Shown one piece after another: positions 1-12,419 of a stretch of 64,000 bases of DNA. Numbering within the stretch: the stretch's first letter is position 1; each line of letters begins with the position of its first letter. Source of the DNA: Torymus aiolomorphi (lineage: Eukaryota > Arthropoda > Insecta > Hymenoptera > Torymidae); NCBI GenBank assembly GCA_036365515.1, contig CM070876.1, positions 123,584,810 to 123,648,809 on the forward strand, written 5' to 3'. Made by a program: the position numbers and the translations under genes. The notes beneath the pieces are model-generated. The model was not told where the DNA came from and ran no database searches. It saw only the letters and a list, made by a program, of their open reading frames with translations.

Positions 1-770
1 GCTTTAGGAAAACGAAAGTGCACTGGCAGAGCTCGTCTACGGCTGCGCGACTTCTCGCACGATTCAGACGTTAAACCTCTTTTCATTTCGGACTAGGGTT
101 TTCTCTTCATGTAAGCAAAAGCACGAGTACGTAGCTCTATTCCGAGAACGTGACTCCCGGCACGTTAGAACTCTTTAATTTGGTACCAGCGTTTTCTCTT
201 TATATAAACAAAACCACACCTATTTAGCTTACTTCCGAGAGCGCGATACCTGAAACAATAAAGTACATCCCTTCTCTAACACTGATTACGATTAAAAAGG
301 CAAGAGCACGTGAACGCAGCTCCTTTTCCAAAGAGCGAGTCCTGGCATGATAAAAAAAATGATAAAACTCTTCCCTTTTGAGACCAGCGTTTTCTCTTTA
401 TGACTTAGTACACTCCTTCTTCAGTGCCGATTACGATTATAAAGGCAACAGCTCGCGTACGTTGTTCTTCTTCGAGTGCGCCATTCCTGACACGTTAAAG
501 CTTTTTGCATTTCCGACCAGCGTTTTCTCTCTTTATAAGAGTTAGCGCATGTACGTAGCTTTTCTTCGATGCGCGACTCCTGGCATTTGGCATGTTAAAG
601 CTCTTTCCATTTGGGACCAGCACTTCTCTTTATGTAAGAAAGAGCACGCATATGTAACTCTTCTCAGAGAGCAATACTGCTAGCATGATTTAGTAGATTT
701 CTTCTTCAGTGCTGATTACGATAACAAAGGCAAGAACTCAACGTCTATTAAGATAGCAGATCACTTTTAT
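1..770. repeat. Diverged satellite-like tandem repeat
   Basis: Loosely conserved units of about 100 bp recur. Each has a segment like CCAGCGTTTTCTCTTTATGT, an A-rich stretch, then AGCTCTTCTTCGAGA followed by CGACTCCTGGCA. The CTTCGAGA core and the following GACTCCT match the cleaner array at 3356-8040, so this looks like an older, decayed part of the same satellite. No coding signal was seen. Confidence 0.6.
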
Positions 771-1667
771 GATCCGGGCTTATAACCAATATCATAATTT
801 TCTACTAATTTGAGTAAATTTTCTACACCCGACCGGATTATTCTACTCCATCCGTTTCCGAGAAACATGCGATTTGCTAGCTTAATATTAAGCTTGATAC
901 ACTTACGCTTGTGCAGCGAAGTGTTCAAAGGAACTGGGGGGGATGAAAACCTTTTTGTGGGAAAAAGAGGGGGGGAAAGAGGAAAAAAGAAAAGGGTTGA
1001 TAAAACGTCTGTACGTAGGTGCAACATACCCTGTGCGGCTAAGTCGTCACTACCACCTCGACGAGAGGGGAGGAAGGGAAGGAGAGGAAAGGAGGGGGAA
1101 GGAAACCTGTATGAGCACGAGGTGATCAGCCCCCCCCCCCCGGAGTCAGCTAATCCTGTGCGGGCGAGCCACCACGGCCGACTCCTATCTATGTATATAG
1201 GGGGGGAGGGGGAGGGGGTAAGGTGAAAAATAAATGAAATTACTAATTAAATAGTATTATTCTGGGCTTTATTTACCTCAATAACCCTAGCTCGGACTAT
1301 CCTCTTCTCCAGAGGAGCGCCGCGAGTCGACTGCCGATTGCAGCCGCCGCGCCTCTACTTATTCTCATCAGCGTGAAACTCGTATTCTTCGACGATTTGG
1401 GATTTTAAGTTTATTTAATAATTTATTTGTTTTCTCCGTCTTCCCTGCTTTATTTTCGCTTCTAGCTGGAGCTCGCATCCGCCGGCTACATAGGTTTTGG
1501 AGTTGTCTTCGTGCCATCCTCACCAGCTTGAGACTCACTTGCGCCGTCTATTCACTTCCCACTCCAAATTTTTCCAGCTATATGGGTTTATAGTTTATTA
1601 CTAAATCAACCAACTTTCTCTTACCCGATTGCGTTCCTCCCCCTTCAACGTCGAACTCGAATTCCCT
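771..1667. other. Unassigned spacer with purine-rich tract
   Basis: The stretch from about 935 to 1230 is strongly purine-rich (runs of GGGGGA, GGAAGG, and a C10 run near 1130). The rest, 1240-1667, is mixed sequence. The open frames here are short and compositionally biased, and overlapping frames on both strands are equally open, so none is called as a gene. Confidence 0.4.
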
Positions 1668-2424
1668 CCCTACTGAAAAAGTGCAGCTGATTATCAGCTG
1701 ATAATCAGCTAATAATCGAGTGATAATCGTGCCAAAACGGCACCTGATTATCAGCTGATTTTCACATGAAAATTTATCGTTTAAAATTTATTTATTATTA
1801 ATTATTATTTATTATTATAATTTATTATTATCGTTCATTTACTTGAATCTATACGATTAACTAATGTATTTAAAATAATGCACACTGTGGCAAAGAAGTT
1901 TTGAATTATTTGTCATAATTTAGGAATGTAAAATTAAAATTAACAATAATAAATGATAATAATAATTAATAATAAATGAATATATTAACAGGATTTTCAG
2001 GTCAAAATCAGCTGATAATCAGATGATAATCACCTGACAGTCACCTTACAGTTACCCGATTCTCAGATGATTATCAGCTGATATGCACCTGAAAATCATG
2101 TTGATATTTTGATTTATTATTAATAATAATTATTATTAATTATTGTTAGCAATGTTACATTCCTAAATTGTAACAAATAATTCAAAACTTCTTTGTCAGC
2201 ATCTACATTTTTCGACATTTTTTCGAACACATTAATTACTCGTAGATTCAAGTAAATGAACCATGATAGTACTTTATAATAATAAATAACAATAATTAAT
2301 AATAAATAAATTTTAAACGATAAATTTTCATGTGAAAATCAGCTGATAATCAGGTTTTGGCACGATTATCACCTGATTATCAGCTGATTATCAGCTGATA
2401 ATCAGCTGCACTTTTTCAGTAGGG
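1668..2424. mobile_element. Foldback MITE built of CAGCTGATTATCAG repeats
   Basis: A 757-bp palindromic element. It begins CCCTACTGAAAAAGTGCAGC and ends with the exact complement GCTGCACTTTTTCAGTAGGG. Inside each arm the motif CAGCTGATTATCAGCTGA is repeated several times, followed by a TTTAAACGATAAATTTTCATG block and AT-rich (ATT/AAT)n DNA. A weaker third cluster of the CAGCTGAT motif lies in the centre near 2000-2100. There is no coding sequence, so it is non-autonomous. Both flanks carry CT, which would be only a 2-bp target duplication and could be chance. Superfamily not assigned. Confidence 0.8.
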
Positions 2425-3355
2425 CTATACCTATTGGAGTTTAGGAACATTGTTAATACATAACTTTGTTTCTTCCTCGATACAGTCTCCGTGCTTCCTT
2501 CTTTTGCGAGTAACTTGCATCCCACGGTTACTTCGATTTTACATTTTTTTATGAATAATTAACTGACGTTTTGTATCCCGTATGCAAGCTTCCCTCTTCA
2601 ACTTTGAACTCGCATCTCCCAGCCATTTGGGTTTTGGATTTTTTTTAATAATCAACTGGCTATTTGGTGCATGTCGGACGGACTTCCATTTCTACAGGGA
2701 ACTTGCATCCCCCACTATTTTGGTTTTGGAGGTCATATAATAATGAACTCGCTTTATTTCGCCCGTATGTGTGCCTTATTTATCAACGTGCGAGATCTCA
2801 CGTGCGATTTTTTACTAGGGTGTCTCTCATCCAAGGGCCTATGTCCAGTTCTAGGACTCTCTTTCAATTTAGGACCAGCGTTTTCTCTTTATGATTTAGT
2901 ACATTCCTTCTTCAGTGCTGATTACGATTAGAGCAATAGATCACGTACGTAGCTCTTCTTCGAGAACGCGACTACAGACATGTTAAATCTCTTTCCATTT
3001 CGAACCAGCGTTTTCTCTTTATGTAAACAAGAGCACCAGTCTGTAACTCTTCTCAGAGAGCAAAACCATTAGCACAATTTAGTACATTCGGTCTTCAGAG
3101 CATCTTTACTTAAATCGTCTTTCATTCGTAAACAATTTTTTCAATGAAATTTGAAGACAAGCTATTTTGACAATAATAAAATCAAGAATACTAAAAACAT
3201 TCATTTTTTCAATTCTTGAAACTTCTTGAAACTTCTTACCCCAATAAATAAAACACAACATTCACATTGTACAAAAGATACGTAGATGATTGCATCATAT
3301 AACAAACAAATAAATATAATTTATATATTTAAATAAATCTATATTCGGGATTTGG
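2425..3355. repeat. Spacer plus decayed satellite units
   Basis: 2425-2860 shows nothing recognisable. From about 2865 to 3100 the decayed satellite unit reappears (CCAGCGTTTTCTCTTTATG, AGCTCTTCTTCGAGA). 3110-3355 is AT-rich without recognisable features. This suggests the 771-2860 material was inserted into, or replaced part of, an older satellite block. Confidence 0.45.
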
Positions 3356-5013
3356 CTACATTCATTTTGTTGAGTGTTCTATTTTAAAAAAGCAAAAGCT
3401 CGCCAACGAAGCTAATCATCGAGAGACGACCCCTGGACATTATAATATACCTCCATTTTTATCAGTGAATTCCATTTTTAAAAAAGCAAAAGCTCGCTTA
3501 TGAATTTCCTCTTCGAGAGCTCGACTCCTCTGGCACGATTAGTCTACATTCATTTTGAGCAGCCTTTTTTTTTTATAAAAGTAGATGCTCACCTACAAAG
3601 CTCGTTTTCGATAGGCTATACTCCAGGATAATTAAATGTACCTCCATTTTTTATCAGGGTATTCATTTTTTTCAAAAAACAGAAGCTCACGTACGGAGCT
3701 CGTCTTCGAGAAGCCGACTCCTATGACGATTAGGCTACATTCGATTTTTGTGTGTTCTATTTTATAAAAGCAGAAGCTCGCATACGAAGCTCCTCTTGGA
3801 GAGGCGACTGCTGGACCGTTTATTACAGCTCCATTATTGATCAGGGTAATCACTTTTTTAAAAAGCCAAAGCTCACCTACGAAATTCATCTTCGAGAGCT
3901 CGATTCCTCTGGCACGATTAGGCTACATTCAATTCGTTAAGTGTTCTATTTTATAAAAGCAGAATCTCGCGTACGAAGCTCGTCTTCGATAGGCGACACC
4001 TGGACAGTTTAATGTACCTCCATTTTTTGTCAGGGTGTTTACTTTTTAAAAAAGGAAAAGCTCGCGTACGAAGGTCGTCTCCGAAACGCCGACTCCTATC
4101 ACGATTAGACTACATTTAATTTGTTAAGTGTTCTATTTTTTAAAAGGAATATCTAGCGTACGAAGCTCGTCTTCGAGAGTCCCACTCCTATCACGATTAG
4201 AATACATTCATTTTGGTAAGGGTTCTATTTTATAAAAGTAGAGGCTCGCGTACCAAGCTCGTATTCAACAGGTGACACCTGGGCAGTTTAATATACCTCC
4301 ATTCTTGACGAGTGTACTCACTTTTTAAAAAAGCAAAAACTCGCTTACAAATCTCCTCTTCGAGAGCTCGAGTCCTTTGGCACGATTAGTCTACATTCAT
4401 TTTGAGCAGCGTTCTTTTTTTATAAAAGTAGATGCTCGTCTACGAAGCTCGTCTTCGAGAGGCCGACTCCTATCACGATTAGGATACATTCATTTTGGAA
4501 AGTGTTCTCTTTTATAACAGCAGAATCTCGATTACGAAGCTTGTCTTCGAGAGGTGACTCCTGGACATTATAATATACCTCCATGTTTTATGAGTGTATT
4601 TTATTCTTTTTAAGAAAACAAACGCTCGCTTAGGAAGCTCCTCTTCGAGAGCTCCACTTCTCTGGCACGATTAGTCTACATTCATTTCGTGTATCGTTCT
4701 TTTTTTATTAAAGTTGATGCTGGCCTACGAAGCTCGTCTTCGATAGACAACTCCTGGATAGTTTAATGTACCTCCATTTTTTATCAGACTATTCACATTT
4801 TAAAAAAGGAAAAGCTCGCGTACGAAGCTAGTCTTCCAGAGGCCGACTCCTATTACGATTAGGCTACATTCAATACGTTAAATGTTCTATTTTTTAATAG
4901 CAGAATCTCGCGTACGAAGCTCGTCTTCGAGAGGCCGACTCCTATCACGATTACGATACATTCATTGTGTTAAGGGTTCTATTTTAGGTCTTTGGGAGGC
5001 GACCCCTGGGCAG

Positions 5014-5079
<66 letters not shown>
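5014..5079. repeat. (TA)n microsatellite
   Basis: About 66 bp of nearly pure TA repeat (one TG interruption) inside a satellite unit. Confidence 0.95.
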
Positions 5080-5080
<1 letters not shown>

Positions 5081-6434
5081 CCTTCATTTTTGACGAGTGT
5101 ATTCCGTATTTAAATCTCGCTGGCTATTATCACGATTAGGATAAATTCATTTATGTAAGTGTTCTAATTTATAAAAGTAAAAAGCTCGCGTACGAAGCTC
5201 GTCTTTGAGAGGCGACAACTGGGCAGCTTAATATACCTGCATTTTTTATCAGGGTATTCACTTTTAAAAAATGCAAAAGTTCTCGAAAGAAGCTCGTCTT
5301 TGAGGGACCGACTCCTAGCACGATTAGGCTACATTCATTGTGATGAGTGTTCTATTTTATAAAAGTAAAATCTCGCTTACGAATCTCGTCTTCGAGAGAC
5401 CGACTCCTCTGGCACGATTAAGCTAAATTCATTTTGAGCAGCGTTCTTTTTTTTATATAAACTTAGACTCGCGTACGAAGCTCGTCTTCGATAGGCGCCT
5501 CCTGGACAATTTAATATACCTTCATTTTTTTATTGGGGTATTCACTTTTTAAAATAGCAATTGCTCGTGTATGAAGCGCGTCTTCGAGGGTCCGACTCCT
5601 ATTACGATTAAACTACATACAATTTGTTGTGTGTTCTATTTTATAAAAGCAGAAGCTCACGTACGAAGCTCGTCTTCGAGAGGCCGACTCCTTCACGATT
5701 ATGATAGATCCAATTTGTTAAGTGTTCTATTTTATATAAGCAGAATCTCGCTTCCGAAGCTTGTCTTCGAGAGGTGACTTCTGGACATTATAATATACCT
5801 CAATTTTTTATGAGTGTATTTCCTTTTTGAATAAGCAAAAGCTCGCTTACGAAGCTCCTCTTCGAGAGCTCGACTCCTCTGGTACGATTATAGTATCCAT
5901 TCATTTCGAGCATCGTTCTTTTTTTATAAAAGTAGATGCTCGCGCCTAGGAAGCTCGTCTTCGAAGCGGCTCCTGAACAGTTTAATATACCTCCACTTTT
6001 TATCAGGGTATATTCACTTTTAAAAAAAGCAAAAGCTTGCGCACGAAGCTCGTCTTCCAGAGGCGATTCCTGAACCGTTCATTATAGCTCCATTTTTTAT
6101 TTATCAGGGTAATTACTTTTTTAAAAACCCGAAGCTCGCCTACGGAACTCTTCTTCGAGAACTCGACTCCTCTGGCACAATTAGGCTACATTCATTTTGA
6201 GCAGCATTTTTTTTTTATAAAAGCTTGAACTCGCGTACGATACTCGTCTTTGAGAGGCGCCACCTGGCCAATTTAATATACCTCCACTTTTTATCAGGGT
6301 ATGTGCACTTTTAAAAAAAGCAAAAGCTCGCGTACGAAGCTCGTCTTCGAGATGCGACTCCTGGGCAGTTTAATATTCCTCCATTTTTGACGAGTGTATT
6401 CCCTTTTTGAAAAAGCAACAGCTCACTTACGGAG

Positions 6435-6954
6435 AGGTGGGTATCGAAAAGGCGAACGTTCACTTCGTATTTGCAGCAAAATATCAAATTTTGTTACTTC
6501 GAATTATGTTATTTACTCATGACTTTTTTAACGAATACATGTAATTATAGAATGTTCGAATCGTCGACTAGTCATGTAGAATAAAGAAAATATGATCGAT
6601 ATAGTTGCATTCGAATCGTTATTGTCTAAAACATGAAAATTTTTTCTGGCTCTAAAGTAGATGGTTCATAAGGGTGAAAAACGATAGTAGTTAGTCTAAA
6701 TACTTCATGTTTTTCGCACTTGTGAACTTTCTACTTGATGGTTAGAAAAAATTTTCATATTTTGGACAATAACGATTCGAATGCAACTATATCGATCATA
6801 TTTTTATTATTCTTCATGACCAGTCGATGATTTGAACATTCTAATTATATGGATTCCTTAAAAAAGTCATAAAGAAATAACGTAATTCGAAGTAACAAAA
6901 ATTGATATTTTGCTGCAAATACGAAGTGAACGTTCGCCTTTTCGATACCCTCCC
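6435..6954. mobile_element. Foldback MITE with 8-9 bp target duplication
   Basis: A 520-bp palindromic insertion in the satellite. The left end reads AGGTGGGTATCGAAAAGGCG and the right end is its near-complement, CGCCTTTTCGATACCCTCCC. The arms stay similar for about 200 bp. TTACGGAG (possibly CTTACGGAG) flanks both sides at 6427-6434 and 6955-6962. Joining the flanks restores one normal satellite unit, so the duplication is well supported. An 8-bp duplication is typical of hAT and several other cut-and-paste superfamilies; the ends alone do not decide which. No transposase is present. Confidence 0.85.
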
Positions 6955-8395
6955 TTACGGAGTTCCTCTTAGAGATATTGACTCCTTTGTCACGATTAGT
7001 CTACATTCATTTAGAGCAGCGTTCTTTTTTTATAAAAGTAGATGCTCGTCTACAAAGCTCCTCTTCGATAGGCGAATCTTGGACAGTTTAATATACCTCC
7101 ATTTATCACGTTATAATCAGTTTTTAAAAAACCGAAAGCTCACCTATAACGAAGCTCTTCGAGAGGCTGACTCCTATCACCATTAGGGTACATTCAATAC
7201 GTTCAGTGTTCTATTTTATAAAAGCACTATCTCGCGCACGAAGCTCGTATTTGGTAGACGACCCCTGGGCAGTTAAATATACCTCCATTTTTTAAAATTT
7301 ATTCCCTTTTTTAAAGAGCAAAAGTTCGCTTACGAAGCTCGTCTTCGAGAGGCCGACTATTATCACGATTAAGATACATTCAATACGTTAAGTGTTCTAT
7401 TTTATAAAAGTACAAGCTCGCGTACGAAGCTCGTCTTCGAGATGCGACTCCTGGGCAGTTTAATATACCTTCATTTTTTATCGGGGTAATCAACTTTTTC
7501 AAATAGCAATTGCTCGTGTATGAAGCGCGTCTTCGATGGTCCGACTCCTATCACGATTAAACTACATGCAATTTCTTGTGTGTTCTATTTTATAAAAGCA
7601 GAAGCTCGCGTACAAAGATCGTCTTCGAGAGGCCGACTCCTTCACGATTAGGATAGATCCAATTTGTTTAGTGTTCTATTTTATATAAGCAGAATCTCGC
7701 TTACAAATCTCCTCTGCGAGAGCTCGACTTTTCTGGCACGATTAGGCTACATTCATTTTGAGCAGGGTTCTTTTTTTATAAAAGCTTTAAGTCGCGTACG
7801 AAGCTCGTCTTCGATAGGCAACTCCTGGACAGTTTAATATACCTCTATTTTTGTTCAGGGTATTCACTTTTTAAAAAAGGAAATGATCGCGTACGTCGCT
7901 CGTCTTCGAGAGGCTGACTCCTATCACGATTAGGCTACATTTAATTTGTTGAGTTTTCTAATTTATAAAAGCAGGATCTCGCGTATGAAGCTCGTCATCG
8001 TGAGGCGAAACAAGGACAGTTGAATATACCTCCCTTTTTAATCAGGGCATAAATTTTCAAGATTAAATATAATTATTCTTTAGAATACAAAAAGAAATAT
8101 ATTTACCGTATTGTATACTTAATGTATCAAGGATTTTGAATTGAATATATAAATAAAAATTATAGTGTTATATCTAATTTTACTTTTACCCATGTTAAAT
8201 CTAAGAGGTTCTTTCATCAATTGTCTGAGACTTTGCAGTAAAAAACATGTATTAAATTTATACATTTTTGAAGTATTTATATTTATTAAATTTTCTTAGG
8301 GATACACAGACTTGGCTTTTTTAATTATACAATCTGTTTATACAATACCCTCTATTTATTTTTAAATATCAAGAGACACCAATAATGAAAACTTG

Positions 8396-8870
8396 AGAAT
8401 TTGAGAAATTAATATTATTCATGAATCTAATATATGTCATGGACCTTGTCACTGAATTTCGTCGAAGCATGGAAAATAGATTAAACTTCTATATTCAACA
8501 GTTTTATGATAACACTTATATGTCTAGCTTTTCAATGGGAGCTGCTCGCACTGCTAATACACTCTATTCGTATATTTTATAAGCTACTAAAAATTGAATT
8601 TCATAATTAATCTACTATTATGTGTACAAAACCTAAAGAATTAATTAGTACTATGGGGTTAAAATCAATGTTATGACAGACAGTTTAGCAATGTGTATTC
8701 CATTACGCAGGAAAAAACTTATTACTAGAATCATATTTAAATAAAATATGATATGTAAGTATAAGTGTTATCATAAAACTGTTGAATATTGATGTTTAAT
8801 CTATTTTTAATGCTTTGACAAAGGTCAGTAACTAGGTCCACAATTTGAGATGAATGAATAATATTAAGTT
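8396..8870. repeat. Long imperfect palindrome 1
   Basis: The left arm (about 8396-8518, including ATTCAACAGTTTTATGATAA) is matched inverted on the right (about 8760-8870, TTATCATAAAACTGTTGAAT). The spacer is AT-rich, about 240 bp. It is conserved in the other two copies of this segment. Confidence 0.8.
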
Positions 8871-9236
8871 TTCAAAGCCATCTGGTTCTCAAAAATATAA
8901 ATCATTTGTGGCTCTTGATATTTAAAAATGAATATAATTATTTTCAAGAGGGTTTGAAAAAGGATTCAGATAAAAATTTGTCGAGCAAAAACTATTCTCA
9001 CCCTATTTTTGGTTTGTTTAGATTAAAGTACGTACACTAAAAAACAGCCAATCAGAGATTTACAAAATAAGTCACAAAATAAGCACTGCTACATTATACG
9101 TATAAAATGCAAACTTTATCGTAAACACTGATGAACACAATGAAAATTTTAATTACTCTTTACTTATTTTATGAAATAACATAAACTAGTTTATTTATGT
9201 TAATTATTACAACTGTTTTGTGTTTATATCAAGTTG

Positions 9237-9755
9237 AGGTAAATGTAATAATAACTTTTTATTCAAGAACAATTAAAATATAGGTAAAACATGTTATTGA
9301 AAATATTTGTTGTTAATGATGTTGTATTCTTCCATAGTGCTACGGTATAAAGATTTATTTTCAATGATTCATTTACAATCCTCACATATTAAAATTGACA
9401 GTTCACCATAGTGTCAGTTTAAGTCATGTGTTGTATTTTGAAAAATACAAGCTGAATTGTCAATTTTAAACATACACCTAATTTGTTCATTTTCATATCA
9501 AACACTTCCAAACATTGTAAAAACTCCAACAAACTGTTCAGATTATATTTTTTCAAAATGTAACACATAACTTAAACTTCCACCATGGTGAACTATCAAT
9601 TTTAATATGTGAGAATTGTGAAGACATTGAAAATAAATCTTTATACCATAACACTATGAAAGAACTGTTAGCCAAAAGTATTTTCAATATCATGTTTTGG
9701 CGATATTTTAATTGTTCTTCAATTAAAAGTTATTATTACATTTACACACAATCAC
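9237..9755. repeat. Long imperfect palindrome 2
   Basis: The arms are about 240 bp each and meet near 9490. For example AAAATTGACAGTTCACCATA near 9395 is mirrored by CATGGTGAACTATCAATTTT near 9580. Transcripts would fold into a long hairpin. It is repeated in the copies at about 33400-33920 and 36340-36860. Confidence 0.8.
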
Positions 9756-10288
9756 CACAATTATTCAACTAAAATACACTTATAGTTTAAGCAGCACCAT
9801 CCACAATAATCATCACAATATCATTTACGAACAGATTAATATGAATATTAAAGTTGACACGCGTTAACTTGTACACTTGCATGTAGATAATACTGCACAT
9901 TGATCTATTTTTACTTATTTTTATATTTCGCACATTTATGAATAAGATTCTGTTTTTGTTACTTATTTTAAACTTTAACTGAACTACTCTTTTGCCTTTT
10001 ATACGTTTAAACTTTTCATTGTTTTTATCAGTGTTTATGATGAAAATAGCAATTTCTTTTTATTTGGTGAATACAGAAGCTCCTAGGGCCTATGAGATCC
10101 AATGGGAAGGCACGAGTATCTTTTTTTAAGGTACTAAGTGTCTCTGTTTGATGCCAGGAAACAATACGATTGAAAATAAAAGAAATAATCCATAAATTCT
10201 TGACAGCGCTGTAAAAATAAAAGTTTTTACAAAGTAACTGTACTTAAACTTTACTTGTACTTTTTTTATATAAAACTTGTATACTTAT

Positions 10289-10447
10289 CTATACTCTAGA
10301 CCAGTCATCCAGAATAGCTGACACACAGCAGGCACAATAAACAAACCTCGTATCACTCTCACAAGCAGTCACCATAGCCGTAAAAGATCCATTAGGATTC
10401 TGGCAAGCTCTTAATCCTTCGACTAAGGATACATTTTTAACAGCTAC
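10289..10447 (-). pseudogene. PGGT1B-like fragment, copy I
   Basis: Read on the minus strand, this encodes the same roughly 50-residue fragment as the copy at 27526-27684, including CQNPNGSFTAM, RFVYCACCVSAIL and DDWS. That pattern fits the beta subunit of protein geranylgeranyltransferase type I, which adds a C20 prenyl group to CaaX proteins. Only one exon-sized piece is present, so it cannot make an enzyme. Confidence 0.7.
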
Positions 10448-10795
10448 ATGACATTTTTATGGCTTTGACATATTGACTTCCAGTCTGTAATTCTGCTTTA
10501 TAAAATTTTGCTGTAAAAAGAAAATTAATTTATGAAAAACTTTTAATATCCATTTTTATTCGTGTTAATATTTACTCATTTGATCATTACAAAAATTACT
10601 ATACTGTTTGTCATATAAATTATACGTCAATTGGCATATTAAATTATAATTGATAAAATTATAGAAGACTTTACGGAATAATTTTATCATAGCAATGATA
10701 GATGCAAATGCGGTAAAAACAATAAAAACATTTCTTACCTAATTAATGCTCCTTCTCCAAATTTTTGCAAAAACATCACATTAATAATTGAGGTT

Positions 10796-11290
10796 GAGGC
10801 TGAGGTTGCAGTTGGGCTTGATGATGAATTGGAGAAGGTTGTATATCGCTGGCTGTGACACTTGTTACTGTTGTATTGGAGGCGAAGGAGCACTAGACAA
10901 GCTCTTGGAATTATTGTTGCGCCCCTGATGCAGCTTGTGTTTTAGCAGCATTGGCACTCATATTTCCTATATAATAAAATTAAATTGCGAGTAATTTATT
11001 TTATAAATTGAAACTGACGAAGGCTATAAACAACAAATGAACTCTTACTTTTGAAGCCACTTTGTTGGATGAGGTACTCGCATAAGTATTTAATACAGGT
11101 GGTTGTGCCTCTGGAGGATCAGGATTTACTACAATAGTCTTCATCGACATCAATCTCTTCAACTCTCGAAGAACTACTTGCTCAAGCCACACCTTCATCC
11201 AAAAAAAACATCACGGACACCAGCTATCACATCTTTAATTACAGTGTTGTAATTTGTATAAATTAGTAAAAAATAATCTGGCACTTTCCT
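10796..11290 (-). pseudogene. TFIIA large-subunit fragment, copy I (damaged)
   Basis: The minus strand encodes QVVLRELKRLMSMKT and PDPPEAQPPVLNTYAS, matching the better-preserved copy at 26455-27118. In this copy an extra base near 11187 shifts the frame just before the conserved SVAEQVV segment. About 230 bp of the downstream Gln/Pro-rich part are deleted near 10786. It is the most decayed of the three copies. See the entry at 26455 for the identification. Confidence 0.7.
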
Positions 11291-11608
11291 AAAAGAAAAA
11301 AAAAAATTAGTGTAATGTAAATATGTAAATATAAAAAGTAAATCAAAATACTTACTCGATAACAACAGTCACTTCACAATAGTAATTCCAGTCAATTTTG
11401 GTTGAATCATTACTTTCACATTCAAAAATAATATTAATACTCTAACCTCCTAATACGCTTTCCCACTGTTTTGAAAAGTCAGACGATAAGATGAGGAATC
11501 CGAAATCGGAACGTTGCGGCTCGCTCGCGTGTCGCGCTGCTGCCAACATTCAAACATTTCGGCCTGTGATTACGGTCGGGAGAATTCTCCCGATAATCCC
11601 ATCACTGA

Positions 11609-12419
11609 TCCCCATGCAAACGGTGAGTCCCGTGTACGCTCCCGCGCAATCCGGATTTCTCATTGTTAGTTCGGGACCGCGTGGTCTATAGACGGAAATT
11701 TTATTTTTTAATATATTTACTTGGACATGTCTCCACAAATATTTTTTAACATTTTTCTTAAATTTTAAATTAATTTTTATTAGCAATTTCGAATGCAAAA
11801 TTAAATTTTTTTCAATATTTTGTCTCGGAAAATATTGTTTTTTTTTTTAAATAACTTTTCTAAAATGATGTCTTAAAACATTCGTTAACAGACATATGGG
11901 ACAGAACAAAGAATTCCAATCAAAATTTCGAAAAATAATTTAAATCATCTTTTTATTACAAAATATGTCTTGTTAAAACATATTGGGTTTCATTTTCAAT
12001 AACTATCTAATTATTTAATTTCATTTAACTCTGGAATCAGTATTACAAAATTAATTTGTTTCCCAATTTTATCCTCTTGTATATACTAAAAATGCATGTC
12101 ATTGCATAAACCATACCGATCTGTTGTCGAAAAAAATAAAATAGAAAATGAATAAGAACATTTTTTTCATGTTTTTAAATGTCTCATATAGGTAATTCCG
12201 CCAAACTTCTCAAATATGAGCTGGAGAGAAATGGAAAAAAAAATTAAGAGCACACTTTCATATGACCTTGTTTCTTCCTTTCTAGACCTCAAATAGTGAA
12301 AAAGTGGTAGCGATTTTTTAAAGCCATTTTTTTACCGCATAACTCATAGGAAAGCTATGGATAACATGTAGTAATTGGTGATAATCTTTTCTGTATAAAA
12401 GTCGACGGTTTTTATATAG
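11609..12419. other. AT-rich unassigned DNA
   Basis: Mostly AT-rich with poly-T runs. No gene, RNA or clear repeat was recognised. It separates the terminus of the palindromic segment from the LTR that starts at 12420. Confidence 0.4.

Larger units (their letters stand above)
3356..8040. repeat. ~97-bp satellite array with alternating subtypes
   Basis: Dozens of tandem units share a core AAAGCTCGCGTACGAAGCTC then GTCTTCGAGAGG. Two main subtypes tend to alternate. One continues CCGACTCCTATCACGATTAG, then GCTACATTCATTTTG. The other continues CGACTCCTGGACAGTTTAAT, then ATACCTCC. A variant of the first carries CTCTGGCACGATTAG. The alternation gives a higher-order dimer of roughly 190 bp. The array is broken by a TA microsatellite (about 5014-5079) and by a MITE at 6435-6954. 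It ends abruptly at about 8040 where the palindrome-rich segment starts. An inverted part of the array is carried along in the copy at about 35110-35685. Confidence 0.85.
7420..11608. repeat. Palindrome-rich segment, copy I of three
   Basis: This segment recurs as an inverted copy (26161-28088 continued at 33265-35685) and as a direct copy (35775-38946, matching about 8683-11608). It starts inside the satellite. It contains two long palindromes (8396-8870 and 9237-9755) and fragments of two host genes on the minus strand. It ends in a perfect 16-bp palindrome at 11577-11592 (CGGGAGAATTCTCCCG) followed by a short tail ending CACTGA. Copies I and III diverge from each other immediately after that tail, so it behaves as a real terminus. 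Relative to the other copies, about 230 bp are deleted near 10786. A Helitron-like element and a simple segmental duplication are both possible. Confidence 0.75.
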
